Origin: Megamerina dolium
Taxonomy: Eukaryota > Arthropoda > Insecta > Diptera > Megamerinidae
Assembly: GCA_963854835.1 (NCBI GenBank)
Contig: OY978527.1
Location: 15,757,584-15,821,583 of the forward strand
DNA: 64,000 nucleotides
Direction: 5' to 3'
Position 1 is the stretch's first letter; the number at the start of each line of letters is the position of its first letter. The notes under the pieces are model-generated. The model was not told where the DNA came from. It ran no database searches and saw only the letters and a list, made by a program, of their open reading frames with translations. Below, in pieces: positions 1 to 11,499 of this stretch. The position numbers and the translations under genes were made by a program.

Positions 1-117
1 TTCGAATTTTCAACCATTTTTCAACGTAGAGATAACTTTTTACAGAATAATGCGATCTTAATAATGACTTCTAAGAAAATGAAGCTTAAAATGTCGCCTT
101 TCAAACAAGCCGTAGTA

Positions 118-1394
118 TACAAGTGCGACAATTATGTATTAAGACTCGAACCATATCTCAGCAACCAAGCGCGCCATCTATGTGTGAGCACATGCGTTTT
201 GAAGCTTCAACCTTCCTCTACTAACTGTCAATGGCATTTCAATGGCATTTGGTTGACATTTAATGTTTATTGACATTCATTTTACAAAACACGTGTTCGT
301 TTGATGTTGAAATTTTAACATGGATCAAAGAGCGGTCATTAAATTCCACGCAAAGATTGGTAAAAGTGCATCAGAAATATTCGGAATGATGCAGCAAGCG
401 TATGGCGATGCTTGTTTATCAAGATCAAATGTTTTTATATGGCATAAACGGTTTGTGGATGGCAGAGAGTCGCTGGAAGATGAAATAAAAGGAGGAAGGC
501 CAATTTCAGTGCGGACGCAGGAAGTGATCCAGAAATTTCGTGATTTTATTATAGAAGACCACAATGCTTCTGTGGAAATGATGAAAGAGGCCTTATGCAT
601 CAACAGAGACACTATCCGACTCATTCTTCACGAGGATTTAAGCAAAACAAAGGTCTGCGCGAGATTTGTTCCACACACATTGACCGAAGACCAAAAATTA
701 ATGATAGTCAGTCATTCTAGAGACATGGTTGCAGCTGCAGAAAATGATCTAAACATGGTGTTTCCAATACGATCCAGAAACCAAGCGTCAAAGTGCGTAA
801 TGGAAATCAATAAACTCACCACAAGCCAAAAAAACACGAAAAGTTCCATCAAATATCAAAACAATGCTCATCACATTCGGAATTATCCACAAAGAATTTG
901 TTCCAACTGGTCAAACAGTTACTTCCGCATGTTACCTCGAAGTTTTGGAGCGTTTGATGTCCAGAATCCGTCGTGTTCGACCAGAATACCACGATCCAAA
1001 AACTTAGTCTCTGATGCACGATAATGCACCGAGTCACACAGCACTCATTGTTCGTCAATTTTTGGCTCGGAATCAGGTCTGTGTGTTGAATCACCTGCCG
1101 TATTCACCTGATTTGGCACCGTGTGACTTCTTTTTGTTCCCAAAACTGAAATTGAAGATGAAAGGATGCTTTTTTGATGACATTCCGACCATACAACGGG
1201 CTTCGACGAAGGCACTGGAGGCAATTCCGACAAATGAGCTGGAACATGCATTTGAATCACTATTAAATCGATGTAACAAGTGTATTGAATCAGGAGGAGA
1301 ATATTTCGAATAAATATAGCGAAAAATTAGCAGATATCGTGTTTTAATTGTGTTTTCTAGAGGCAGTCTTAATACATAATTGTCGCACCTTGTA
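118..1394 (+). mobile_element. mariner element 1 (complete ends, dead)
   Basis: A Tc1/mariner-superfamily DNA transposon with near-matching terminal inverted repeats of about 30 bp. The left end reads tacaagtgcgacaattatg, and the right end, read inward on the minus strand, gives tacaaggtgcgacaattatg. Both ends abut TA dinucleotides (116-117 and 1395-1396), the target duplication expected for mariner. The length of about 1.28 kb is normal for the family. It carries one broken transposase gene (320-1313). Confidence 0.88.
320..1313 (+). pseudogene. mariner transposase, internally deleted
   Basis: Decayed transposase of a DD34D mariner. The start at 320 gives a good N-terminal helix-turn-helix region (MDQRAVIKFHAKIGKSASE...), then the WHKRF and GRP linker motifs, and CARFVPHTLTEDQK near residue 115. 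Frame is lost after residue 150: a deletion removes the segment with the first catalytic Asp (the family's GDETW block). The rest, WCFQYD-like to YHDPK, runs in other frames and contains a stop. From 1014 the frame is open again with HDNAPSHTALIVRQF (second Asp) and YSPDLAPCDFFLFP (third Asp), ending GGEYFE-stop. With one of three catalytic residues missing it cannot be active. It is flanked by its own inverted repeats. Confidence 0.88.
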
Positions 1395-1680
1395 TATAGC
1401 CAGATGCAATTAATATTACCAGAGATGTTATATTTTTTGACTTTGACTTTTTTGAACACCATTGACTTTAATTTTGAGACATTGAACTCAAAATCGGATA
1501 TAAGATGATTGTGGCAAACAAACAGGTACTCTCGCAAATGGATGTAATCGGATGAAAACTACTCCAATCTCCCACATGAAAGATTATTCTCGAAATTGTA
1601 TCTTCGGAATTTGCACCAATAAATATGAATTTGTTGAACAAAAATTTGGCAGTCAGTTTATTATGATTATCGAAAGGGTG
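1395..1680. other. intergenic, nothing recognised
   Basis: About 285 bp between mariner 1 and a foldback element. I see no coding signal or repeat structure here beyond short AT-rich runs. Confidence 0.5.
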
Positions 1681-1962
1681 GGTGGGCTTTCTTGGTCGCG
1701 TTTTATGCTGAGAAATTAAAGTTCAAATTTTAATTTCATTTTCCTTCTACGCGTTTAATATATATTAAAAAAATTTACACGGGAGCAATCAGTTGCAAAG
1801 AGTAGAAGAAAAATAAACAAATTAAAAAATAGTGCAATTGTAATAAGCATTGTGAAGACTTCCTGAAGATGACATCAAAAATGTCGAAACGCATAGGAGG
1901 AAAATGAAATTAAAATTTGAACTTGAATTTCTCAGCATAAAAAACGACCAAGAAAGCCCACC
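1681..1962. repeat. 282-bp foldback/MITE-like element
   Basis: The two ends are inverted copies of each other over about 65 bp. The left arm starts ggtgggctttcttggtcg (1681) and continues through an aaattaaagttcaaatttt block. The right arm has the reverse complement, ending cgaccaagaaagcccacc at 1962. The AT-rich spacer encodes nothing. Size and structure fit a miniature inverted-repeat or foldback element. No clear target duplication is seen, so the superfamily is unknown. Confidence 0.75.
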
Positions 1963-2022
1963 AAAGCAAACACAATATTTTCAGACATTGCTAATATTCC
2001 AGACAGTGAAACTGGATATATA

Positions 2023-3242
2023 CGAGGGCGGTCCCAGAACTACCCGATCTGACATATAGACGATGGCAGTGTTTTGAAAAAAATTACTTTGGTGAAAAGT
2101 GGCAACCTTATAAAACATATGTTTTAAGTTTCAAGGCGCCACGTTGTTTAGTATTTTTATGGGGCCATCGAAATTAACGACCTCAGTAAATTTGTAAACA
2201 TGGTAAATATTGGTCACCGTTATGTAGTTCAATACTTTCATTTGAAAGGTCTCAGTGCAACGAATATTAAAGCCGAACTAGATTCTACTCTGGGAGAGTT
2301 TGCTCCTTCGTTTACGACCATAAAATATTGGATGGCAGAATTTAAACGAGGTCGTACGAGCTGTCAAGTCGAACACCGTAGTAGTCGACCAATTGTGGTA
2401 TTGGATGATCGCCGGCTGAAGGTGCGTGAGCTAGGTGAAATTACAGGCATTTCAAAAAGTTGGAGATGAGAAATCTGTGCGCCGCGTTTACTCACAATGG
2501 AACAAAAACAACGTCTTGAAGTTGTTTCTATAGAGTTTTTGGCGATGTTTCACAGTAATAAAGCCGAGTTTTTGCGTCGATTCGTAACCATGCATGAGAC
2601 ATAGGTCCATCACTTCACACCAGAGACAAAGGAGCAGTCAAAACAGTGGATTGATCGGGGGGCAAATCGTGTCCAAAGAATGCGAAGACAGTTCCATCTG
2701 CAGGCAAGGTTCTGGTGGCTTTTTTTTTTTTTGGATGCACGTGGGATAATTTTGATTAATTATCTTCAAAAAGGAAAAACAATAAATGGCGAGTTGTTGC
2801 AGCGTTAAAGTGATGAAATTAAAGAAATAGGCGGCATTTGAGAAAAAGTATTTGTGAAAGTATTGTTTCATCAAGACAATACACCAGTTCACACATCACC
2901 TATTGCGATGGCCAAAATCAATGAGTTAAAGCTCGAATTGATTCAACACGTACCTTATTCGCCAGATTTAGCTTCTTCGGATTATTTTCTATAACGAAAT
3001 TTGAAAAAATTTGATGGCTTGGTGGTAGAAGATTTGCAAACAATGAAGAGTTGGAGTCTGCGGTAGATGGCAAATTTAATGAGCTGGACATTTCATACTA
3101 TAAACAGGATATCTAAGCTATAGAATATCGCTGGGAAAATGTGTATAGAGCTAAAAGGAGATTATGTTGTGAAATAAAGAAAAATGTTCCCAAATTTGTT
3201 TCGTTTTCTTTGTTAGGTCGGGTAGTTCTGGGACCGCCCTCG
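2023..3242 (+). mobile_element. mariner element 2 (irritans-like, complete ends, dead)
   Basis: Ends are near-perfect inverted repeats of about 31 bp (cgagggcggtcccagaacta at the left, its complement at the right), each abutting TA (2021-2022 and 3243-3244). Length is 1220 bp. The element at 25588-26385 has closely related ends and transposase, so both belong to one family. The transposase is broken in several places. Confidence 0.88.
2200..3175 (+). pseudogene. mariner transposase, multiply frameshifted
   Basis: The ATG at 2200 opens a frame of 89 codons resembling the irritans-type mariner N-terminus: MVNIGHRYVVQYFHLKG, then YWMAEFKRGR and RRLKVRELGEITGISKS. A short deletion then shifts the frame. 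Further recognisable blocks follow in mixed frames: a CAAFT/LTMEQKQR segment, FLAMFHSNKAEFLRRFVT, a degenerate catalytic block whose Trp codon is now a stop (HET-stop-VHHFTPETK), HQDNTPVHTSPIAMAKINEL (second Asp), and YSPDLASSDYF (third Asp). A poly-T run near 2720-2733 also breaks the frame. The element is immobile without help. Confidence 0.85.
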
Positions 3243-3244
3243 TA

Positions 3245-4956
3245 CGATTATAATTTAATAATGAACATAATCTAATGAAAACGACATATAACTTCCATAC
3301 AAAAGTGTGCTTTCGAAATTACGTTTACCTGTTCTTTATATTGTAGCATACTGAGGGTATCTAAACTTGTATAATATTGGAGTTAAGTCTGATAAAATAT
3401 GTAGAATAAATATTTTGTGAAAATTATAAGGTGGCATTTAACGATACTTCCTTAATTATAATTTTGTTCTTTATTAAAATAAATATCCTTGCAGTAAATA
3501 TGTCAGAGGACACTTTCTAAAGAAATTTCTCTTAAAACTGAGGCAAATAATGCCTAAAATGCATCAAAATTATACAGTCAACAACTTTTTGTAATCTGAA
3601 GTATTTAGCTTTCATTCCTTTCGTGTGGAAAAATGTTTTTCCACGTATCAAATTATGAAAATGTATTAATATCATATTTTCCTTCACAAAAAACAAAAAA
3701 ACAAAAAAAAAACATAATTAATCAATATTATTTATTCTCACATATATTTAAAATATTAACATTGACAAACTTATGAAATTTTAATTATAATACATTTAAC
3801 ACTAATAACTAATTATTACAATTAAGACTAAATTAATTCTACGAGTATTTCAACTCACAAATATATATTTGAAAAGTTTAAAATATTTCATAGCAGACAT
3901 TGTATACATATCTAATCGAAATAATAAATCTGACATACAGGCATTATATTCTGAGAAAGCATCAACCACTTCTGACGTATATTCCATTGTTATTAAATTG
4001 TTTATATGTAAATTGGCTCGTCTATTGGTTTTGTGGTGACTGATTTTTGTCTGATGATGATATTTTGCTCTTATTTCTTTTTTTTTTTCTTTTTATTATT
4101 ATATAAAATAATTTTAGCACATTTCAATTAATTAATTAATTATTCATTTAATATGGTTAACTTGGTTTATCTTATAAGCTTAGACATTTGCGACTATTGC
4201 TACTGCGATTTAAAATTTAGCCGGTAACTTGTATTCGTTTTTTCTTTCGTTTGTTAAAAACTATGTTGAATTTCTCATCACTTTAGATTTTGTATTAGAA
4301 ACATAATACCATACAGTTATTTATTTATATATTTTTTTTAAATTATTTCAGTCTTATAATTCTCTCTCTCTCTCTGTGTGTATTGTTAATCAACTGATGC
4401 TGGTCCACTGAAGGTTATACTAGTTATGGTACATATTGTATACAAATAAAATCTTTTGAATCATTTTTAGATTGTTATAGTTTACTGTCACGTGTATTTG
4501 CCGGCAGTTACTTGTTAATTGAGACAAACGATGTAAAACATGTTTAAAGAAAGCTAAGCTAATGATAGTGATTAGAAAAATAAAATAAAAATTAATTAGT
4601 TTTGTTATTGATTTTCATATACGGGAAGAGTCTTTAGATTGGAATATGCTACTTATACATTTTTACATATACGATACATATATTATATTTTTCTAAACGA
4701 TTTCGAGTGACCCAAAAGTTAATCATTGCCAATATAAAAGATAATTTTTTGTGATAAATACCCACAAAATCGTTCAAAATTTGGAAAAAATCATTAAAGT
4801 TCTTGACAATTTTTGAAAATGTAATGTGTCTGCCATTAAAAAATCAACAAAATATCATGCTTTAAGTCACTCTGATGAAGTTTTGAAGTTTACATAAAAT
4901 TTTACGTCACTCTGTTCATTAAAAATATAAATGTAAAAAACATAAAGCTAATTTTA
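3245..4956. other. AT-rich intergenic DNA
   Basis: About 1.7 kb of very AT-rich sequence with homopolymer runs, a short (TC)n tract near 4364-4375 and no open frame with coding character. The last part (from about 4700) begins to resemble the diverged repeat carrying 'ttcataaataaacac' and 'ccatacaaaattt' words that recurs at 5780-6110, 7830-8560 and 33600-34300. Confidence 0.5.
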
Positions 4957-4960
4957 TTAA

Positions 4961-5774
4961 GAGGTTACACCACTGTAGAACACAAAAAGAAAGGCATATT
5001 TCGGGAATTTTCGTAGGCCAAACAAAAGGAGACTTTTGGACTTCAATCTTGAAGTCCAAAAAAAAAAAACAATTAAGTTGCGCGATTCAAAAACAAAATG
5101 GCGGCTGTGCAGCATTTCCCCGCTGATGCGTTTTTTTCACCGCGATGCACGGCCGGAAATCTAGCGCCCGCAATTTTCGATCTGGCACAAAAAAACCGAA
5201 TATTTTTTGATTCCATATTACAATAGCAAGAGACGTACGTAGGGATTTTTGGATTAATTGATTTTTCGTAAAATGGCGACCCTTTGAAGAAAAAGTTCGA
5301 AATTTCACGTAAAAAATCGTCAAAAAATTGTTTATAAATAAAAAAAATATGCACAATTTCAAAAAACTCCTACATACGTCGCTGAAGAAAACGATTTTAA
5401 ATGTATTGTAAAAAATTTTCAAATCAATCGGTTAAGATTTGTTCGAGTTATGTTTCCGGCCAGCTCAAAAAAAAAGTGGTTTCGAGAAAAACGCTTTTAA
5501 AGTTTAAAGGTGCTCGGAGAATACCTCAGACGTCTTGCGGCAAAACTCGAAATTCAGACACTTGGACATTTTTCCCGCCTTCCATCCTTTAGTATATTAA
5601 TTAAGGTGCTCGGAGAATACCTCAGACGTCTTGTGGCAAAACTCGAAATTCAGACACTTGGACATTTTTCCCACCTTCCATCCTTTAGTATATTATTTTT
5701 GAGATTATTAATGACTATTTAAGATAAAAAAAAATTTTTCCATTTTTTTGAAAATTCTACAGTGGTGTAACCCC
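4961..5774. mobile_element. TTAA-flanked inverted-repeat element (non-autonomous)
   Basis: The left end is gaggttacaccactgtagaa at 4961. The right end is its near-complement, ttctacagtggtgtaacccc, ending at 5774. Both sides abut the tetranucleotide TTAA (4957-4960 and 5775-5778). TTAA target duplication is characteristic of piggyBac-type transposons, so this may be a non-autonomous piggyBac-like element of 814 bp. The tips do not carry the usual CCC start, so that assignment is only an inference. Inside are a strong hairpin near 5030-5060 and a 96-bp tandem duplication at 5509-5695. No transposase frame is present. Confidence 0.65.
5509..5695. repeat. 96-bp tandem duplication inside the TTAA element
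   Basis: Two adjacent copies start at 5509 and 5605, each beginning ggtgctcggagaatacctca and ending with tccatcctttagtatatta. They differ at only about three positions, so the duplication is younger than the surrounding decay. Confidence 0.9.
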
Positions 5775-5778
5775 TTAA

Positions 5779-6170
5779 AATTGTACAAATCTCTATGCTA
5801 GGTATGGTTATTTTTAATAGATTATCCTAAAATTTGGAAAAATATTACTCTACACAAAATTTCAAGTCAATATGTTCATCATAAAACTCCGTTCCCAAAA
5901 AAAAAAAGTTTATTGTTTAAATAAAAATTGACAAATTTGATGTCTGTATGATGCCAATATTTATATATTGAAACTTCAAGTCATATGTCATATGAAGAAA
6001 TTTCAAGACATCTGTCCATAAAAATCTAAGCTTACTCGACTTACAATAAAATAACAAAAAAAAAAAAAAATTGTCCATAAATAAACACCAGTTTCGTACA
6101 AAATATCCATTTTTTTAAACGAAAATTTACGAATTAAGAATGCATCTTTCTGAGAATTTAATTTTTATTT
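5779..6170. repeat. diverged AT-rich repeat unit
   Basis: Contains 'gtccataaataaacaccag' followed by 'tacaaaatatcca', words shared with many positions in the window (7855, 8310, 33637, 33868, 34031, 34210). It appears to be part of an old dispersed or tandem repeat family. No gene is visible. Confidence 0.5.
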
Positions 6171-6306
6171 TTATACCCTGCATAATGCAATATGCATGGT
6201 ATATTCATTTCGGTCAGATGTTTGTGTCCACTTGAAGGAATCTCCGGAGATATAGACATGGATATATATTCGTGATCAGCGTCGATTAAATTTTCGATTT
6301 AACGAT

Positions 6307-6401
6307 GTCCGTCCGTCCGTCCGTCCGTCCGTCCATCCGTCCGTCCGTCCGTCCGTCCGTCCGTCCGTCCGTCCGTCCGTCCGTCCGTCCGTCTGTCTGT
6401 C
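6307..6401. repeat. (GTCY)n microsatellite
   Basis: About 23 consecutive GTCC/GTCT tetramers with a single interruption (gtccatcc), ending in two GTCT units just before a conserved 'cacctgg'. Confidence 0.95.
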
Positions 6402-6714
6402 ACCTGGCTGGTTCGCACGATAACTTGAGTAAATATTGAGCTATTTCGATGAAATTTGGCATAAGTAATCTATGATCCAAGGGTACGGAGGGGATTGATA
6501 TTGGGCATGATCGGTCAATAACCACGCCCACACCAAGCATTCAAAGCGACTAACCTCGAAATTTTCAAAATTTTTAACTTGCTATAACTCACATAATATA
6601 CCACTTGGGACAACAATATTTTGCACATAGAGTTACATTATACTACTATATAACCTCGCCAAAAGTGGGTGAGCCACGCCTACTTTCTAGCGTAGCTCCC
6701 ATACAAAGTGTCTG

Positions 6715-7580
6715 TACTTCTTTTAAATTGAAACTGCTGTAACTTCTACAATCTTCTGTCTAGAATAACCATAATTGACACCTAGATTAACACGGTAGTC
6801 AGAAATAATATGGCAGAAAATCAATGTACCACGCCCACTCCTTTTAGGGTCTCCCATACAAAGTTGCGGAAATTAAAAAAAATGTTACCGGTTATAACTT
6901 GCAAACTATTCAGCGTAGAATAACGAGATTTAAGCTATGAATTAGTATTGTACGAGCAACTAAGCTCACAGAAAATGGGCGCACCACGCCCAGTGTTTAT
7001 CGTAGCCCCCATACAAATTTTAAATTGAAACAGCTGTAACTTAGGCAATCTTTTGTCTAGAATAACCATAATTGACACTTAAATTAATATCGTAGTCGGC
7101 AAAAAGCTGGCAGAAAATCAGTGTGCCACGCCCACTCCTTCATGGGGCTCCCATACAAAGTCGAGTGAATTAAACTAAAATTTTAAGCTCCATAGCTTAC
7201 AAACCATTTAGCCTAGGACAACGAGATTTAAGGTGTGGATTAGTATTGTACGAGCAACTAGGCTCACAAAAAATGGGCGCACTACGCCCAGTGTTTATCG
7301 TAGCCCCCATACAAATTTTAAATTGAAACAGCTGTAACTTAGGCAATCTTATGTCTACAATAACCATAATTGACACTTAAATTAATATCGTAGTCGGAAA
7401 TAATCTGGCGAAAAATCAGCGTACCACGCCCACTTCTTATTGGGGCTCCCATACAAAGTTGAGGAAATTAAACAAAAATGTTAACCACCATAACTTAGAA
7501 ACTATTCAACGTAGGACACCAAATTTAAGGTGTGGATTAACATTGAAAAATTAATTGGATTTACTAGAAAGTGGTAAGCC
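6715..7580. repeat. ~297-bp internal tandem repeat, about three copies
   Basis: The phrase 'acgcccactcctt...ctcccatacaaag' recurs at about 6832, 7129 and 7427 (spacing 297-298). 'aactgtaacttaggcaatctt'-like and 'cagtgtttatcgtagccccc' phrases recur with the same spacing. Copies two and three are the most alike. Confidence 0.8.
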
Positions 7581-7800
7581 ACGCCCACTTTTTATATAGC
7601 TCCCATACTAAGCCTCGGAATTATCTTAAAATCCTTTTACTTCGTCAAAGTCAACCATATTTCGGGTGTAAATTAGTAGTATATGCAAAAATTGTTTCTC
7701 GAAAAGTGGAAATAAAAGAAAAGTTGGATATTCGAGTAAACTTTTTATATATAAATCTACATATGCAGGGTATAGTTTGGTCGGCCCCAGCCGACTGTAA

Positions 7801-9894
7801 GGAGATTTTTTTAAATAAAATTGTGCTTGATGGAAAATTTCATGTTATTCCGTTCATAAATAGATACAGACACCATACGATACGAAATATTAATTTTTTA
7901 AAGAAATTTGAATGCAAAATATGAGAATAAAACTAAAACTTTGAAAAGCATATATTTTCAACAAAATATTACTCAATAAAAGATTCCAAGTTGCCGGAAT
8001 TATATGGAATGTATAATTATTTTTCTATGCAATAAAACGTATTGAAGCTACTATTATTTATCAATGCATCATTCGGAATTACTGAGGTTCCTATTTTATT
8101 TCATAACCAAAACAATATTTTGAACAATTATTCTGTTCACAAGCGACTATGGTCTCCAAGAAAAATTTCATATTTTTATTTAAAATAAAAAAAAAAAAAA
8201 AAACTAAATGAATGCTACTATTAATTTTGAATGTATGATTTTCAAATTTTGAAAATTCGATTTTTTAACAATTTCACTCTTGCTTAATAAATTTTACGCT
8301 AATCTGTTCATAAATAAGCATGGTCCACATATAAGAAATAAATTATCGTAATTAAAATATATGCTAAATGCAATGTATCATCCGGAAACTTTGACACCCT
8401 GATATTTTAACCAAAATACTATCTTAAATAAAATTTGAAGGTTAACGGGATATAAATATAGATTCCATACAAAATTTCAACACAAATTTATTGTAAAAAA
8501 ACATTGTTAAATTCGCATGTAAGGTACCATAACATATCAATGCAGTCTAAGATCGACTATAGAATAATATGTAGTTTTCCCCTAAATGCTATTAAGTAAA
8601 CGCCAACATATCTGTGGACTCTATTTATGTATCTATATCTTTATAACTAATTTATAGTTAGTCACGTGTTATTTGTAATATCAATAAAGAAACATTATAT
8701 GTATTTACAGGTTTGTGGTGTCTACTTTCTATTAATAGGTTATTTATTACATGCCTTTACATATTTGCACATTAGGGCTGACCAAATTTTTTACCCACAA
8801 ATGGTATAGTAAAAAATTACTAATAGTGATTCTAAGCATACATATTTACACTTATTGACAAATAATTAGTCAAAATATGTCAAATAATTTTTCAAAAAGT
8901 TATTAGATTATTATTAGGTTGGGATAGCAATATTTATTTGTCACAATACAAGAAATCCAAAATTGATTTTAGACTCATCGTTTCTTGGAAATATACACAC
9001 TTAGAATCAATGCTAATTTCTGCTTTTTTTTTTTTTTATTTGTCATTTTGTCTTACTTGATTTGATCCATCTTATTGTATATGGATATACTATAAATATA
9101 TATTTTTATATCATACAATATCATGGTAATATTGAATTAGGTTAATCAGTTTGTAATTATTTATTAATTATTATACTAATATTGTTTATAACTAGCAAAT
9201 ACCCGCTGGGCGTTAATACACCTCAATTAAAAATGATTTGCCTATTGGTATTTTATGAATGACATTAAAATAAATTATAGTTTATGAATTCTCTCTGAGA
9301 GACGCTAAATACAACACTGTAAAAATTTTAGGAACATTGGATATGAATGATATTGGATATGATGGTAAATGGCAGAACTCGACAAATTAGTAAATTACGT
9401 AGATAGTTCCAGAAATGTTCGGTCGAAATTTTGTTTACAAATTTTATAATTGAAATGATAAAAAAATATATAAAGTTCAATAAAAATTGGTTCAGTCGCT
9501 TTCGATTTTGATTTAGATGAGCGTGAACTTGGGAAAAAAGAAGATATATGAAGAGTTTTCAGGAAAACGGGCCAATCTATTCGATATATCGAATTAGGCG
9601 TGGTAAGTGCTTGACAAAATTCCACATAACCCATATTATTTCCAGACCACAGTCCGGGATATTCGTGAAAAGTTTCTTCAAAATAGTTCCAACCGCTCCT
9701 CAAAAAGGCGCTACAATGGAACGCAGCAATATATCAGATGTAGTAATAATAAATCCATTATTTGCCAATAGATGGCTTTTAAGTGCGATCGGGTTACGCT
9801 AGATGGCATTAGAAAGATAGGATTTCGTACTAAATAAACTTTTCAGGCAGTTTTGTGATTACTGGACTCAGTATTGTTTGAGCACGCGTCAAAG
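7801..9894. other. AT-rich intergenic DNA
   Basis: About 2 kb with no convincing gene. The first 760 bp carry degenerate 'ttcataaataa' and 'ccatacaaaatttc' words of the same repeat seen at 33.6-34.3 kb. The stretch before 9895 may include the 5' part of mariner 3, but I could not locate its terminal repeat. Confidence 0.4.
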
Positions 9895-10856
9895 ATGGAA
9901 ACTAGTAAAGAGAAAATACGCCATATTTTACACTTTTTCTTCGATAAATGCGAAAGCGCAAGCCAGACGGCTGAAAATATGAATAGAGGTTATGGTCCTG
10001 ATACTGTAAGAGCCAATCACTAATTTTGATCTCACAGATGCACCACACTCTGGAAGGCCAATTGTCGAAAATATCGAGAAAATAATGGAAATTGTCGAGT
10101 CTGACCGTCATGTAAGCACTGTTTCTATTGTCCAAGAGCTAAACATTGCACAAAAAACCGTTTGGAAGCATTTATATAAGGCTGGATACAAAAAGAAGCT
10201 CGATGTATGGGTGCCACACGAGTTAACGCAAAAAAAAACCCATGGACCAAATTTCCATCTGCGAATCGCTGTTGAATCGCAACAAAATCGATCCATTTCT
10301 GAAGCGTATGGTTACTGGTGATGAAAAGTGGGTCACTTACGACAACGTCAAGTGAAAATGGTCGTGGTCGAATCGCGGTGAGCCGGCACAAACGGTGGTC
10401 AAGCCAGTATTGACGGTCAGGAAGGTTTTGCTATGTGTTTGGTGAGATTGGCAGGGAATCATCTACTATGAGTTGCTCCCCTACGACCAAACTCTTAATT
10501 CGGACCTGTACTGTCAACAATTGGACCGTCTGAAGGAAGCAATCGTCCAGAAGCGGCCAGCTTTGGCCAATAGGAGAGGAATTGTGTTCCATCAGGACAA
10601 CGCCAGGCCATACACATCGATAATGACTCGCCAGAAGATCCGGAAGCTCCGGGAGGTTGGTTGTTATACATCCACCTTATAGTCCGGACCTGGCACCAAG
10701 TGATTACTACCTGTTCCTATCTCAAGAGAAGCTTGTGAAACTCAACTGTCCCAGTTTTTTGCCAATAGGGACGAGGGTTTCTATGTGAGTGGCATTATGA
10801 AATTACCTTCAAAATGGCAACAAGTTATCGAACAAAACGGTGCATATTTGACCTAA
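9895..10856 (+). pseudogene. mariner element 3 transposase (mellifera-like), broken
   Basis: Relic of a mariner transposase unlike those of elements 1 and 2. The start METSKEKIRHILHFFFDK at 9895 is followed by a stop and a deletion near 10020. The frame reopens as DAPHSGRPIVENIEKIMEIVE and continues to KKKLDVWVPHELT. A frameshift in an A-run precedes the first catalytic block (TGDEKWVTYDN near 10318-10345). The later frame has LLPYDQTLNSDLYCQQLDR and HQDNARPYTS (second Asp). YSPDLAPSDYY (third Asp) lies in another frame, and the C-terminus KWQQVIEQNGAYLT-stop ends at 10856. All three catalytic Asp codons can be found, but not in one frame. Terminal inverted repeats were not recognised. Confidence 0.85.
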
Positions 10857-11499
10857 ATCGAATCATTCTAACTAAATTAAAACTTAAATTTAATGCAAAA
10901 ATAATGGATTTCTTTTTACTACTTATTGTATCATATTTTCAATGAAAAATATATCAAATACGAACTTGTTTGTAATATTAGGGTCGATTAAAAGTATATT
11001 TATTTAATTGAAAAGCATTAACAAATAAAAATAAAAAATAATAATCTAAGAGACCAATTAAATCGTACAATTTTCCTATAAAAAATTGTTTAGCACTTTT
11101 TTTTGGGGTTAGCTTAAGCCGAGCAGGTCATATTTTGTCTCCAACATGAAAAATATGACGAAAAACCTCATTGAAAACTCGCACAAAATTGTCGGTTTTA
11201 TTATAAATTTCGCTCCCGTTATCCCTACAACATTGATATTCTTTAAATCATTATCATTGTTTTGAGGTTAGGAACAAAATTTGATTCAACCAAGTCAAAA
11301 AAAAAAAAAAAAAAAATTGGAATGTAATTCAGCTACCACAAAAACGAAATATTTGCTTGATCTCCTAAATAGGATTTTTTTAATGAAAGTAGTTCTCACG
11401 AGAATATCGCCATTTTTGTGTGAGAATTTTGTAGCGGTTTTGACGATGAGGATGAGAATAAATCTGGCATTCTCTTGAGAAAATTCTCACCGCTTAGAA
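10857..11499. other. AT-rich intergenic DNA
   Basis: No gene seen. Contains an A-run at about 11298-11317 and AT-rich sequence leading into a LINE fragment. Confidence 0.5.

Larger units (their letters stand above)
6171..7800. mobile_element. DINE-1/mini-me-like repeat element
   Basis: Bounded on the left by ttataccctgcataatgc and on the right by tatgcagggtatagtttgg, so its outer ends form an inverted 'taccctgca' pair. It holds a long (GTCY)n array (6307-6401) followed by cacctggctggttcgcacga. A (GTCY)n microsatellite beside a TACCC hairpin-like end is typical of dipteran DINE-1 Helitron-like and mini-me elements; I assign it by those traits only. The centre is a tandem repeat of about 297 bp full of 'cacgccca' and 'ctcccatacaaa' words. 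A short inverted relic of the same element lies at 46196-46300. Confidence 0.5.

Noticed and set aside
7571..7924. 117-codon open frame
   Set aside because: It runs across the right end of the DINE-1/mini-me-like repeat and its flank and resembles no protein. Judged chance.
8925..8950. 'ttaggttgggatagc' as a possible left terminal repeat of mariner 3
   Set aside because: It lies nearly 1 kb upstream of the transposase start and no matching inverted copy was found after 10856.
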